The notes beneath the pieces were generated by a model. The model was not told where the DNA came from. It ran no database searches and saw only the letters and a list, made by a program, of their open reading frames with translations. From contig JBELMB010000121.1 in assembly GCA_042088665.1 (NCBI GenBank), positions 1-15,517 of the forward strand: a stretch of 15,517 nt of DNA. The letters are read 5' to 3'. Below are positions 6,813 through 14,092 of the stretch, piece after piece. Every line of letters starts with the position of its first letter. Position 1 is the first letter of the stretch. The translations under genes and the position numbers were made by a program. Source of the DNA: JBELMB01 sp042088665 (GTDB lineage: Bacteria; Pseudomonadota; Alphaproteobacteria; Rhodobacterales; Rhodobacteraceae).

Positions 6813-7777
6813 CTGCACAGGCGACGCATCCACAAGTTGTCCGTTACGGCGCGCTAAAGCCCTGCAAGACGGCCTTTATTGACGCGCACACGCCGGGGTC
6901 GGACCAGAAAGAGAACTTTACCATCATTGGTGGCGGCGTCTCGGAAAGCCCCGATCAGCACGTGCATATCCGTGAAACGCCGGGCTTCAACATTGGCGCG
7001 GCGGGCCAGCCGCCATTCTGTCGCAACTCTCTGCATGATCATAACACGGCAGAGGCCTTTTTTGTTCTCAAAGGCCGCTGGCGCTTCTTTTGGGGTCGTT
7101 GGGGGGACGCGGGCGAGGTCACCCTGGACGAAGGTGACATCTTCAATATCCCCACAGGCATGTTCCGCGGGTTCGAGAACATCGGCAGCGACTATGGAAT
7201 GATCATGGCGCTGTTGGGGGGCGACGATGCGGGCGGCGGCGTCATGTGGGCGCCGCAAGTCGTCGAGGAAGCCGCCGCGCACGGGCTGGTTCTGGGCGAG
7301 AACGGTGTCCTCTATGACAGCAAGAAAGGCGAGACGCCGCCGCATAACGTCAGCCCGATGCCATTGATGTCAGATGCCGAGCTGGCCAAACGGGCGGAGC
7401 CGACAACAGCGGATGTGGTTCCGAACTATGTGGCGCGTTACTGGGACATGATGGCGCTGGCAGACCGGCAACCGGCCAAGGTGATTGGCGCCGATGCGAT
7501 CTTGCGCGACCGTCCGGGGTTCGAGGCTGATTTCATCACCCGGGGGTCGATCCCCGGCGATCCCTACACCCGCGATGTGCCGGAGGTCCTGATGCCGGTC
7601 AAAGGCCATTGGCGCTTGAGCTGGGACGGCGGGGACACCTCGCTGGCCCCCGGCGACACCTGTCTGATCCCGGCAAACCTGCCCCGGTCGGTTGCCCCAT
7701 CCATGACCGGCGAGGCCAGCATGTACCGGGTCAAGCGCACCGATGATCCCGCGGGCAAGACCATGCCCCTGACTTGA
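6809..7777 (+). CDS. Bicupin protein with one conserved metal site
   Basis: A 322-residue protein with two cupin barrels. The first has motif 1 with H76, H78 and E82, followed by G89 (LHDHNTAEAFFVLKG), and motif 2 as GDIFNIPTGMFRGFEN at 109-124, where the usual histidine is arginine 120. The second keeps the E(x6)G spacing (E259...G266) but has Y253 and R255 at the two histidine positions and R293 in motif 2, so it probably binds no metal. That leaves a three-ligand site (two His, one Glu) like that of some bicupin dioxygenases and isomerases. AAAGGA lies eight bases before the ATG. The stop overlaps the hydrolase ATG (TGATG). A ring-cleaving dioxygenase or an isomerase/hydrolase are both possible. 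The substrate is unknown. Confidence 0.85.
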   Translation: MTAQATHPQVVRYGALKPCKTAFIDAHTPGSDQKENFTIIGGGVSESPDQHVHIRETPGFNIGAAGQPPFCRNSLHDHNTAEAFFVLKGRWRFFWGRWGDAGEVTLDEGDIFNIPTGMFRGFENIGSDYGMIMALLGGDDAGGGVMWAPQVVEEAAAHGLVLGENGVLYDSKKGETPPHNVSPMPLMSDAELAKRAEPTTADVVPNYVARYWDMMALADRQPAKVIGADAILRDRPGFEADFITRGSIPGDPYTRDVPEVLMPVKGHWRLSWDGGDTSLAPGDTCLIPANLPRSVAPSMTGEASMYRVKRTDDPAGKTMPLT

Positions 7778-8472
7778 TGCAAGAGCCGCTGGTCCTTTTG
7801 CCCGGAATGATGTGTGACGCGCGCCTGTTCGCGCCGCAGATCGCCGCGTTGTCGCATGAACGCCCGGTCATGGCCGTCCCTCTGACCAGTGCAGACAGCA
7901 TGTCAGAACTGGCCGCCTCCGTGCTTTCTGTTGCGCCGCAACACTTTGCGCTGGCGGGGCTGTCGATGGGCGGGATCGTCGCAATGGAGATGATGCGCCA
8001 AGCGCCCGACCGCATCAGCCGTCTCGCGCTGTTGGACACAAATCCCCTAGCTGATCCGCCGGACAAGGGCCCGATCCGCGAAGCGCAAGTGGCCCGCGCC
8101 CTGAGCGGTGGTTTGCGCGCCGTCATGCGCGACGAGATGAAGCCGAACTACCTGACCGACGGACCGCACCGCACGGCCATTCTGGCGTTGTGCATGGAAA
8201 TGGCCGACGCCCTTGGGCCGCAGGTCTTTGCCCGGCAGTCCCAAGCCATCCAGCATCGCCCTGACCAAAGCGACACGCTGCGGGCCGTGCGTGTGCCGAC
8301 GCTGGTGCTTTGCGGAGAAGACGACCGGCTGTGCCCCGTCTCGCGCCACGCGCTGATGCACGATTTGATCGAAGGCTCCGAACTGGTTGTCGTCCCGGGC
8401 GCAGGCCACTTGCCGACACTGGAACAACCCGACCTTACAAACAGGACATTGACCACATGGCTGAACCGGTAA
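7777..8472 (+). CDS. Alpha/beta-fold hydrolase
   Basis: A 231-residue serine hydrolase of the alpha/beta fold. The nucleophile elbow is GLSMGG with Ser63. The acid is likely in GEDDRLCP (Asp182 or Asp183), and the catalytic His is in GAGHLPTLEQP (His211). The N-terminal LLPGMMCDARLF gives the oxyanion-hole region. The size and the small lid suit the MenH, enol-lactonase or carboxylesterase type rather than a lipase. The ATG at 7777 overlaps the cupin stop (TGATG) and has no clear ribosome site of its own, so it is probably translated by coupling. The TTG three bases upstream is less likely. Its place after the cupin suggests that it hydrolyses the product of that enzyme (lactone, ester or cleaved-ring dienone), which is inference. 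The 3' end overlaps the next gene by 16 bases. Confidence 0.88.
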   Translation: MQEPLVLLPGMMCDARLFAPQIAALSHERPVMAVPLTSADSMSELAASVLSVAPQHFALAGLSMGGIVAMEMMRQAPDRISRLALLDTNPLADPPDKGPIREAQVARALSGGLRAVMRDEMKPNYLTDGPHRTAILALCMEMADALGPQVFARQSQAIQHRPDQSDTLRAVRVPTLVLCGEDDRLCPVSRHALMHDLIEGSELVVVPGAGHLPTLEQPDLTNRTLTTWLNR

Positions 8473-9167
8473 CTCCTCAGGACCTGCTGGCGCTCTTGCG
8501 CTCTGTCGACACGCCAACGGTGTGCAACGCCATCGAAGTGGCGCAGGGCCAGCGCGGGTTCAATCGCTTTACGCGTGGCACCATGCAGCATTCCAAACCG
8601 GGCGACCCCGCGATTGTGGGGTTTGCCCGCACCGCCAAGATTGCCGGGCTCGCTCCGCCGACAGAGCCGCGGGAAGTGATCCGCGCCCGGCGGATGGATT
8701 ACTTTCGCGCCATGGCCGGGGGCAGCGGGCCGACAGCCGCGGTGATCGAGGATGTGGATTTTCCAAATTGCATCGCCGGATGGTGGGGCGAGGTCCATGT
8801 CGCGGTGCACAAGGGGCTGGGGCTTGCCGGTGCTGTCACCAATGGCGTGATGCGCGACCTTGATGTGATTGACGAGGGCTTCCCTGTGCTTGCCGGGTCG
8901 GTTGGCCCGAGCCATGGGTTTGTCCATGTGGTCGAGATCGGCACGCCCGTCTCGATCTTTGGCATCGAGGTGGCACAGGATGAACTGATCCACGCCGACC
9001 GCCATGGCGCTTTGGTGATCCCCGCCGAAGTGATCCCGGATCTCAAGAAAGCCATCGACACGGTTGTAGCAAGTGAAAGCATTGTTCTCGGGCCTGCGCG
9101 CGAACCCGGGTTCGATATTCACAAGCTGGAACAGGTCTGGGCCGAATTTGAGGCCGCGCGAACCTGA
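8457..9167 (+). CDS. RraA / HMG-aldolase family protein
   Basis: A 236-residue member of the RraA-like family, which includes 4-hydroxy-4-methyl-2-oxoglutarate/4-carboxy-4-hydroxy-2-oxoadipate aldolase and the RNase E regulator RraA. Visible family features are DTPTVCNAIE at 18-27, GAVTNGVMRDLDVI from 125 with the family's Arg-Asp pair at 133-134, and DELIHADRHGALVIP near the end, corresponding to the usual 'GDxxxaDxdGvvviP' segment. The ATG at 8457 lies inside the hydrolase gene with AGGA upstream. An in-frame extension to 8310 is only antisense-like, arginine-rich sequence. In a catabolic operon an aldolase or decarboxylase acting on a short oxo-acid is more likely than an RNA-processing regulator. 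The aldolase reaction yields pyruvate from tertiary hydroxy-oxo acids in protocatechuate and gallate meta-cleavage. The exact substrate is not shown by the sequence. Confidence 0.85.
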   Translation: MAEPVTPQDLLALLRSVDTPTVCNAIEVAQGQRGFNRFTRGTMQHSKPGDPAIVGFARTAKIAGLAPPTEPREVIRARRMDYFRAMAGGSGPTAAVIEDVDFPNCIAGWWGEVHVAVHKGLGLAGAVTNGVMRDLDVIDEGFPVLAGSVGPSHGFVHVVEIGTPVSIFGIEVAQDELIHADRHGALVIPAEVIPDLKKAIDTVVASESIVLGPAREPGFDIHKLEQVWAEFEAART

Positions 9168-9239
9168 GGCGCGCAACACCGCTCAGGTCGCGGACCCACA
9201 GGCCCTGCAATGAAGGCGCAAAATCGAAAGGCACCCGAC

Positions 9240-10385
9240 ATGAACAGTTTCGACAAACCCCGCTCCCGGGTGTCCTTTCATCCTGCAAAAGCCCTGTCGC
9301 GCGCCAATATGCCGACCGGCCACGACATCTCACTTCAGGCCTATACCATGGGTCGGACCCAGCGCATTCCAAGCGACTTCGGCCCTGTTCAAAGCCTCGC
9401 CGGATTCGATCCCGAGTACCGCAACATCATCGACTACATCGTGCGCATCACCCATCGGATATGGGAGACCGACAAGGACGGGGTCGGCTATATCGCCGAC
9501 TGCTATGCCCCCGACAGCTTGGTCTATGACGACTATGGCCTGCAAAGGGGCAGCGCCAAGATCGTCGCCGACACGCATCATACGACAGGCGCTTTCCCGG
9601 ACATCATTCTCGACGCCGAAGAGGTGATCTGGGCGGGCGACGACCAGATCGGGTTTCACACCTCGCATCTGACCCGGATAACCGGCACAAACACCGGCCC
9701 CAGCCGATATGGTGCCGCGACGGGTGCAAAGGTCCGCGTACTTGTGATCGCAAACTGTGTGGCACTGGGGAACGATATCTTCCTCGAACATGTGCTCTAC
9801 AACACCTCCGCGATGCTGGAACAACTGGGCATGGACCCCTGGCAGGAGGCGCAACGACTGGCCGCCGATCCGCCGCCCGGATGGCCGCGCAGCGCAGAGG
9901 TCTGGACCGGGTTGAGGGCGGCGGTTTCTCCCGCCTTGTCGCTTTCTCGGGCCGAGCCTGTGGATGGGTTTGATCCCGACCGCTTTGCCCGCGAGCTTCA
10001 CGACAATATCTGGAACGGCGACCGCAGCGCGCTGGCGCAGCACTATGCACCAACTGTTGTTTTCGAAGGCACCACAAACCGCGCGTTTTCGGGACGTGCG
10101 GACTATGGCGCCTATGTGCGTTCCCTGCGTGACGCCTTCCCCGATCTGCGGCTTCAGGTGGACGAAGTCTATTGGATGGGCAACGATGACGAGGGTTGGC
10201 TCATTTCGACCCGCTGGAGCGCGGAGGGCACGCATTCCGGCGGCACCCTCTATCGCGCTCCCACGCAGCGCACTTGCCAGATCTGGGGGATCACGCAATG
10301 GCGCGTGATGGCTGGACAGGTGGTGCAAGAGTGGCAGTTGTTCAATGAACTTGATCTGATGATGCAAATCTCCGCGGCCAGATAG
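9240..10385 (+). CDS. Tandem SnoaL/NTF2-like domain protein (copy 2)
   Basis: A 381-residue protein related to the one at 5689-6651. A 55-residue N-terminal extension (MNSFDKPRSRVSFHP...) precedes two SnoaL/NTF2-like domains, about residues 57-195 and 246-375. Shared landmarks are PEYRNIIDYIVRITHRIWE at 58-76, EVIWAGDDQIGFHTSH at 128-143 and ATGAKVRV at 160-167. The second domain has FSGRADYGAYVRSLRDAFPD at 283-302, WMGNDDEGWLISTRW at 312-326 and a terminal VVQEWQLFNELDL segment typical of SnoaL-like ester cyclases. The start at 9240 has AAAGG eight bases upstream; ATG 9210 would add ten residues. It is the last gene of the operon, 72 bases after the RraA-like gene. The function is unknown. 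The two copies may form a heteromer or act on successive intermediates. Confidence 0.78.
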   Translation: MNSFDKPRSRVSFHPAKALSRANMPTGHDISLQAYTMGRTQRIPSDFGPVQSLAGFDPEYRNIIDYIVRITHRIWETDKDGVGYIADCYAPDSLVYDDYGLQRGSAKIVADTHHTTGAFPDIILDAEEVIWAGDDQIGFHTSHLTRITGTNTGPSRYGAATGAKVRVLVIANCVALGNDIFLEHVLYNTSAMLEQLGMDPWQEAQRLAADPPPGWPRSAEVWTGLRAAVSPALSLSRAEPVDGFDPDRFARELHDNIWNGDRSALAQHYAPTVVFEGTTNRAFSGRADYGAYVRSLRDAFPDLRLQVDEVYWMGNDDEGWLISTRWSAEGTHSGGTLYRAPTQRTCQIWGITQWRVMAGQVVQEWQLFNELDLMMQISAAR

Positions 10386-10483
10386 CCTTCGGCTACTCTC
10401 GTCCAGAAGATCAGAGCAGGTTCCCCCAAAAGGGTTCGCACCGATGGCCAAATCAACGAAACGCATGGTGTCCTGAGGGCTGC

Positions 10484-10499
10484 AACCGGCCGGTTTTTT
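10484..10499 (+). terminator. Weak rho-independent terminator candidate
   Basis: AACCGGCCGGTT (10484-10495) runs into six T residues (10494-10499). The stem would be only four pairs around a GGCC loop, so it is short, but the T tract and the position about 100 bases after the last operon stop fit termination. A small TAGCC/GGCTA hairpin at 10383-10395 lies on the stop codon itself and has no T run. Confidence 0.35.
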
Positions 10500-10573
10500 G
10501 TCAGGATCTGCCCTGATCCCAAAGTTTCCTTCACCGCGCGGAGAGGCCTTGGGTTCGATTTGATGGGCCTACG

Positions 10574-10656
10574 AAGCTTTGTTGCACATACCGGGTGAAG
10601 AGCGTTCCTCGCCTTACCCCGGACGGATTGCGAGAGAGGTACCGGATCAGCGGCAC
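10574..10656. mobile_element. Possible remnant of an IS5-family insertion sequence end
   Basis: GCTTTGTTGCAC at 10576-10587 resembles the terminal inverted repeat of many proteobacterial IS5-family elements (GGCTTTGTTGCACAAA-type). It is followed by about 70 bases that, from memory, look like the leader ahead of the transposase gene (CTTACCCCGGACGGATTGCG). No transposase reading frame remains, and the sequence runs straight into the ALDH stop. The match is by recall and short, so it may be coincidence. Confidence 0.35.
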
Positions 10657-12099
10657 CTATTCGACCTCGTAATAAATATGCTTGGTCTCGAGGAAATCGT
10701 TCATTGCCTCGATCCCGTGCAATCGCCCGATCCCGCTTTCACCGTATCCTCCGGTTTCAACCTCGGCCAGCAGCCGGTTGTGGCTGTTCAGCCAAACCGT
10801 GCCGAATTTCAGCTTGCGCGCCATCCGCATGGAGACATCAAGGTCGCGCGTGTAAACCGAAGCGGCGAGCCCAAAGCGCGTGGCATTTGCCTTGGCCACG
10901 GCATCCGCCTCATCCGCAAAGCGTTCCAGCGAGACGATGGGACCGAACAGCTCGTCCTGCACAAGATCGTGGGTGATGTCGTCGATCTCGAACATCGTTG
11001 GCGTCACAAAGTACCCTTGGGCCAGATCCGGGCCGCCGGAGGTGCCCTGCACGATGACCCGGGCTTCTGCTTCTGCGCGCGCAATTATGGCCAACAACCG
11101 GTCCTGATTGGCCTTGTCGACAATCGGGCCAAGCTCGGTTCCCGGCACGCTGGCATCGCCGACCTTGGTCGCGCCGAAGGCCGCGCTCAACCGCGCTTTC
11201 ACATCGTCGTAGATGGAGGCTTGCACCAGAATCCGGCTGATACAGGTGCACATCTGGCCGTTCAATGCGAGCGACCCGCGTTTGATCTCTGCGACCGCGA
11301 GGTCCAGATCCGCGCCCTCAAACACAACCGCCGGGGCCTTGCCGCCCAATTCCAGCGAGACATGTTTTATCGTGTCAGCTGCGTTGGCCATGATGATTTT
11401 GCCGGTCTTCGAGGACCCGGTAAAGGAAATCACATCGATCTCGGGGTGGGTGCTCAGGACTGTGCCCACATCCGTTCCATGCTCGTTGACGGAATTGATC
11501 ACACCAGCGGGAAAGCCTGCCGCCTCGAAACAGGCCATCACCGCGGCGTGGGTCAATGGGGTCTGCGGCGCGGGTTTGACCACCACTGTGCATCCCGCCG
11601 CCAGCGCCGGCGCGACTGACCGAACCAACAGCGTGACGGGCGCATTCCACGGGACAATGACCGACACCACGCCCGCAGCCTCGCGTGTCATCAGGGACAT
11701 CTTGCCCGGCGCGCTTTCAAAGGTTCGCCCAAAGACATTGCGCGCAACGCCCGCGTAATACCGCGCCTCGCCATAGCCTGCGGCGACTTCGTGCATGGCC
11801 TGGCCCAACACCTTGCCATTCTCACGCGCCATCAAGGCCGCGATCTCGACCTGTCGGCTTTCCAGCGCATCGGCAAAATCGAGCAAGGCCTTGGCGCGAA
11901 GGCGTGGACTTGCGGCCCAATCGGTGGTCTCGAATGCGCGGCGCGCTGCCATGACAGCGTCACGGGCAAGTGCCCTGGACCCCAATGGCGCTTGCCCCAG
12001 CACGCTGGCATCGCTTGGGTTGATGCTGTCGGCCAGTCCATTGGGCGCGTCCCCGACCCAAGCGCCGTCAATGAAGTGATGGCCAAGTTCTGCTGACAT
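10657..12099 (-). CDS. NAD(P)-dependent aldehyde dehydrogenase
   Basis: Oxidises an aldehyde to the carboxylic acid; 480 residues, the usual length of the family. The complete active site is visible: PWN with Asn152, Lys175 in VVKPAPQTP, FTGSS at 226-230 for cofactor binding, general base Glu250 in ELGGKAP, and catalytic Cys284 in GQMCTC. The Glu-Cys spacing of 34 equals that of classical ALDHs. C-terminal motifs include ELFGPIVS and GTVWLNSHNR. The ATG at 12099 follows GAAGGGGAAG. The frame is open much further upstream, but only as overlap with the monooxygenase gene. It is the last gene of the minus-strand operon, 10 bases after the FAD monooxygenase stop. It likely oxidises an aldehyde made in the same pathway; an aromatic or hydroxy-aldehyde is a guess. 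Confidence 0.94.
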   Translation of the reverse strand: MSAELGHHFIDGAWVGDAPNGLADSINPSDASVLGQAPLGSRALARDAVMAARRAFETTDWAASPRLRAKALLDFADALESRQVEIAALMARENGKVLGQAMHEVAAGYGEARYYAGVARNVFGRTFESAPGKMSLMTREAAGVVSVIVPWNAPVTLLVRSVAPALAAGCTVVVKPAPQTPLTHAAVMACFEAAGFPAGVINSVNEHGTDVGTVLSTHPEIDVISFTGSSKTGKIIMANAADTIKHVSLELGGKAPAVVFEGADLDLAVAEIKRGSLALNGQMCTCISRILVQASIYDDVKARLSAAFGATKVGDASVPGTELGPIVDKANQDRLLAIIARAEAEARVIVQGTSGGPDLAQGYFVTPTMFEIDDITHDLVQDELFGPIVSLERFADEADAVAKANATRFGLAASVYTRDLDVSMRMARKLKFGTVWLNSHNRLLAEVETGGYGESGIGRLHGIEAMNDFLETKHIYYEVE

Positions 12100-12109
12100 A
12101 TCTTCCCCT

Positions 12110-13681
12110 TCAGGCTGCGCCAATGGCCCGCTGCAATATGGCTCCGGCCTCTGACCCCTCGGGGTCTCCGGCCCATGCAATGAATTGATCCGGGCGCACA
12201 AGGACAGCCTTGGCGCCATAGACCGCGCGCATCTCGGCGCTTGCAACCTGAACAAGGTCGAGCGGTATGGACCTGTCTGCCGCCGCCTTGGAAAAGCTGG
12301 CACCGACGCCGGTTTCGGTGAAATCCAACAGCGTGAACCCATCTCCGAGCGCGTTCCAGATCTCGGTCTCGTCCGGCAGCACTTGCGGGGCAAGGTGGTG
12401 ACCGGCTTTGGCTTCGAACCCATGGGTGCCTTTGGCGCCGGAATGCGCACCGGGCGCGCCACAAACGATTGGAGAACCTGAATAATGCGGCAGAAACTGC
12501 GTGACATCTGAATCGTCCGCCTCGGTCCGCGCTTTCCACGCGGCGTCAAAGGCCGCCTTGTCTTTCTCCGGCGACGCCTTGGCAAAGAAGCTGCGGAAAT
12601 CTTCGATCATCGCTGTGATAAAGTCGCGGGACACGGATGCAAAAACCGGGTGGCGCTCCTGCGAATAACTGTCCAAAAGGCCCTTGCCCCCCCAACCCTG
12701 CAAGGTCGCAGCCAGTTTCCCGCTCAGGTTACAGGCATCCTCAAAGCCCGTGTTCACGCCATAGCCACCATAAGGTGGATGACTGTGCGCGGCGTCTCCG
12801 GCGATGAAAACCGGACCGGCGCGGTAGTGCTTGGCGTGGCTGATCCGCAGATCCCAGAACCCGATATGTTCGAATTCCAGCGCGAATTCAGCGCCGACCA
12901 TGTCATGCAGATGTGCCCGAAAGACATCCTCGCCATTGGCATCGACCGGCACCGGCGTGTGATAAAACCAGCCCCCTTCCAGATCAAACCGACCCAGAAA
13001 CTGCCAATAGCCGTCCTTTTCCGGGTTCATCACGTTGTAGATCGATTTGCCGGGGTAGCGTTGCAGCAACTGGTCCAGTTCCATCGAGCGGAAGACCAAA
13101 AGCGCCATGCGGGGACCCTGATGATCCATGTCTTGCGTGATACCTGCCATTTCGCGGATGCGCGACCGGGCACCGTCACAACCGACCACATAGGTCGTGC
13201 ATATGGTATCGGGTCCATCTGGCCCCTCAAACTCAACGGTGGCCTCATCGTCCCTGACCTGCAAACCGGTCACGTTGCACCCCGTGCGCAAATCAATCTG
13301 CGGCAATTCTTCGGCACGTGCCCGCAAGACACGCTCAGTGGCGTACTGCGGCAAGCGTTCGTTCAGCGCATGGTAATAAGCGCCCACCTTGGAGCGCTGA
13401 AACCAGTCATAGCTGTAGTCGCTCAAAAGTTTGCCATAGGTCACGATGCCCGCATTGCCGTAGTCCCGCGGGATCGGCGTCGCGGCGCGAATGGCCTCGG
13501 TCACACCCCAGGTCCGAAAATGCTCGCCGGTGCGTTGCGTCAGGTTCTGACCCTTGGGGATGTTATGCAAGGTGGTCCCGCGTTCCAGAACAACACTGCG
13601 CACCCCACGAAGTGCGAGATCAATCGCCAGTCCCAGCCCGACAGGGCCGCCGCCCACGATGGCAACAGCTGCGTCAGTCAT
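12110..13681 (-). CDS. FAD-dependent aromatic-type monooxygenase (PheA/TfdB/MhpA-like)
   Basis: A 523-residue single-component flavoprotein hydroxylase that should use NAD(P)H and O2. The FAD Rossmann motif GGGPVG is at 10-15 with Glu33 for ribose binding. The DG motif GCDGARSRIRE begins at 167, and the GD motif VFIAGDAAHSHPPYGGYGVNTG is at 291-312 with Asp296. The C-terminal 130 residues fit the thioredoxin-like domain of the phenol-hydroxylase group rather than the shorter p-hydroxybenzoate hydroxylases. The ATG at 13681 is chosen because the FAD motif follows directly and GAAGG lies upstream; an in-frame ATG 15 bases earlier is possible. The start overlaps the lipoyl-domain gene by 8 bases, and the ALDH gene follows after 10 bases. 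Relatives hydroxylate phenols, but others modify polyketides or terpenoids, so the substrate is open. Confidence 0.92.
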   Translation of the reverse strand: MTDAAVAIVGGGPVGLGLAIDLALRGVRSVVLERGTTLHNIPKGQNLTQRTGEHFRTWGVTEAIRAATPIPRDYGNAGIVTYGKLLSDYSYDWFQRSKVGAYYHALNERLPQYATERVLRARAEELPQIDLRTGCNVTGLQVRDDEATVEFEGPDGPDTICTTYVVGCDGARSRIREMAGITQDMDHQGPRMALLVFRSMELDQLLQRYPGKSIYNVMNPEKDGYWQFLGRFDLEGGWFYHTPVPVDANGEDVFRAHLHDMVGAEFALEFEHIGFWDLRISHAKHYRAGPVFIAGDAAHSHPPYGGYGVNTGFEDACNLSGKLAATLQGWGGKGLLDSYSQERHPVFASVSRDFITAMIEDFRSFFAKASPEKDKAAFDAAWKARTEADDSDVTQFLPHYSGSPIVCGAPGAHSGAKGTHGFEAKAGHHLAPQVLPDETEIWNALGDGFTLLDFTETGVGASFSKAAADRSIPLDLVQVASAEMRAVYGAKAVLVRPDQFIAWAGDPEGSEAGAILQRAIGAA

Positions 13682-13916
13682 GACCTTCGACTCCATGGAT
13701 CTCTTGTCCAACCTCGGCGATTTCACCCTCGTTCCCGGGAATTCCGATCATCTTCCCATCTCCGTGGGCACCGACCTCATTGGTGACTTTCTCGGCTTCG
13801 ACCTCATCCAGAATGTCCCCCTTTTTGAACGCCGCGCCCACCGTGACATGCCCTTTGACGATGGTGCTTTCTTCCAAGGTCATGCCAATACAGGCGGGCT
13901 TTGACCTGGCTGTCAC
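13674..13916 (-). CDS. Free-standing lipoyl (biotinyl/lipoyl-like) domain protein
   Basis: An 80-residue protein that is almost exactly one lipoyl domain. Residues 19-72 read as the hammerhead fold: KGHVTVGAAFKKGDIL, then EVEAEKVTNEV with the candidate modified lysine at 43, then DGKMIGIPGNEGEIAEVGQEI. The surroundings of Lys43 (EAEKVTNE) resemble the lipoyl ETDKA motif rather than biotin's AMKM, so lipoylation is favoured. The start is GTG at 13916, preceded at good spacing by GGAAGG. The gene overlaps the FAD monooxygenase start by 8 bases. Just upstream is what looks like the C-terminal end of an E1-beta gene, so this was probably the lipoyl carrier of a 2-oxoacid or acetoin-type dehydrogenase with split components. 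No E2 acyltransferase or E3 is present in the window. Confidence 0.8.
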   Translation of the reverse strand: MTARSKPACIGMTLEESTIVKGHVTVGAAFKKGDILDEVEAEKVTNEVGAHGDGKMIGIPGNEGEIAEVGQEIHGVEGHD

Positions 13917-13920
13917 GAGA

Positions 13921-14076
13921 TCACCTTCCTTCGTTCAAGAAGTCTTGGCCAGCCACAATCACGCGGTCTGCGTTCGGCAACAACGGCAATTCGGCCGAGG
14001 GCGCGTCAGGCATCGCGGTGTCTGGCAATGCCAAGAGAGGCCTTCCCCCCTGCATGACCAAAGAAGTTGGATGACC
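13921..14076 (-). pseudogene. 3' fragment of a 2-oxoacid dehydrogenase E1-beta gene
   Basis: On the minus strand a frame open from 14076 to a TGA at 13921-13923 contains PLLALPDTAMPDAPSAELPL followed by LPNADRVIVAGQDFL. This matches the usual C-terminus of E1-beta subunits: a 'D.P.P.s..LE' stretch, then 'lP.addIvaA.r'. The normal protein has about 320-340 residues; only some 40-50 remain before an in-frame TGA (14077-14079) and unrelated sequence. It ends four bases before the lipoyl gene GTG, with its last codons carrying that gene's ribosome site, as in an intact operon. I conclude that the 5' part was lost by deletion or rearrangement. The alternative is a real 44-residue ORF from ATG 14055, which is less likely. 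The assignment is by pattern, not by search. Confidence 0.55.
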
Positions 14077-14092
14077 TCAGGATGCAATTTCG

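Larger units (their letters stand above)
10386..10656. other. Gap between convergent operons
   Basis: This 271-base stretch separates the plus-strand operon from the end of the minus-strand ALDH gene. No gene is supported; the plus-strand ORF that starts at 10579 is the antisense of ALDH. The gap holds the weak terminator candidate and, in its right third, sequence resembling an insertion-sequence end. Confidence 0.7.

Noticed and set aside
8310..8456. 49-residue N-terminal extension of the RraA-like protein
   Set aside because: It is an alternative-frame reading of the hydrolase gene, arginine-rich. The family start fits ATG 8457.
10579..11619. Plus-strand ORF (346 codons) opposite the aldehyde dehydrogenase
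   Set aside because: It is antisense of a gene with a complete ALDH active site, and its product has no motif.
13728..13745. TTCCCGGGAATTCC palindromic patch
   Set aside because: It lies within the lipoyl-domain coding region and encodes part of the conserved IPGNEGE segment, so coding explains it.
12650..13786. Long plus-strand ORF (378 codons) opposite the FAD monooxygenase
   Set aside because: It is the antisense of a clear flavoprotein gene, has no recognisable domain, and arises from GC-rich codon structure.
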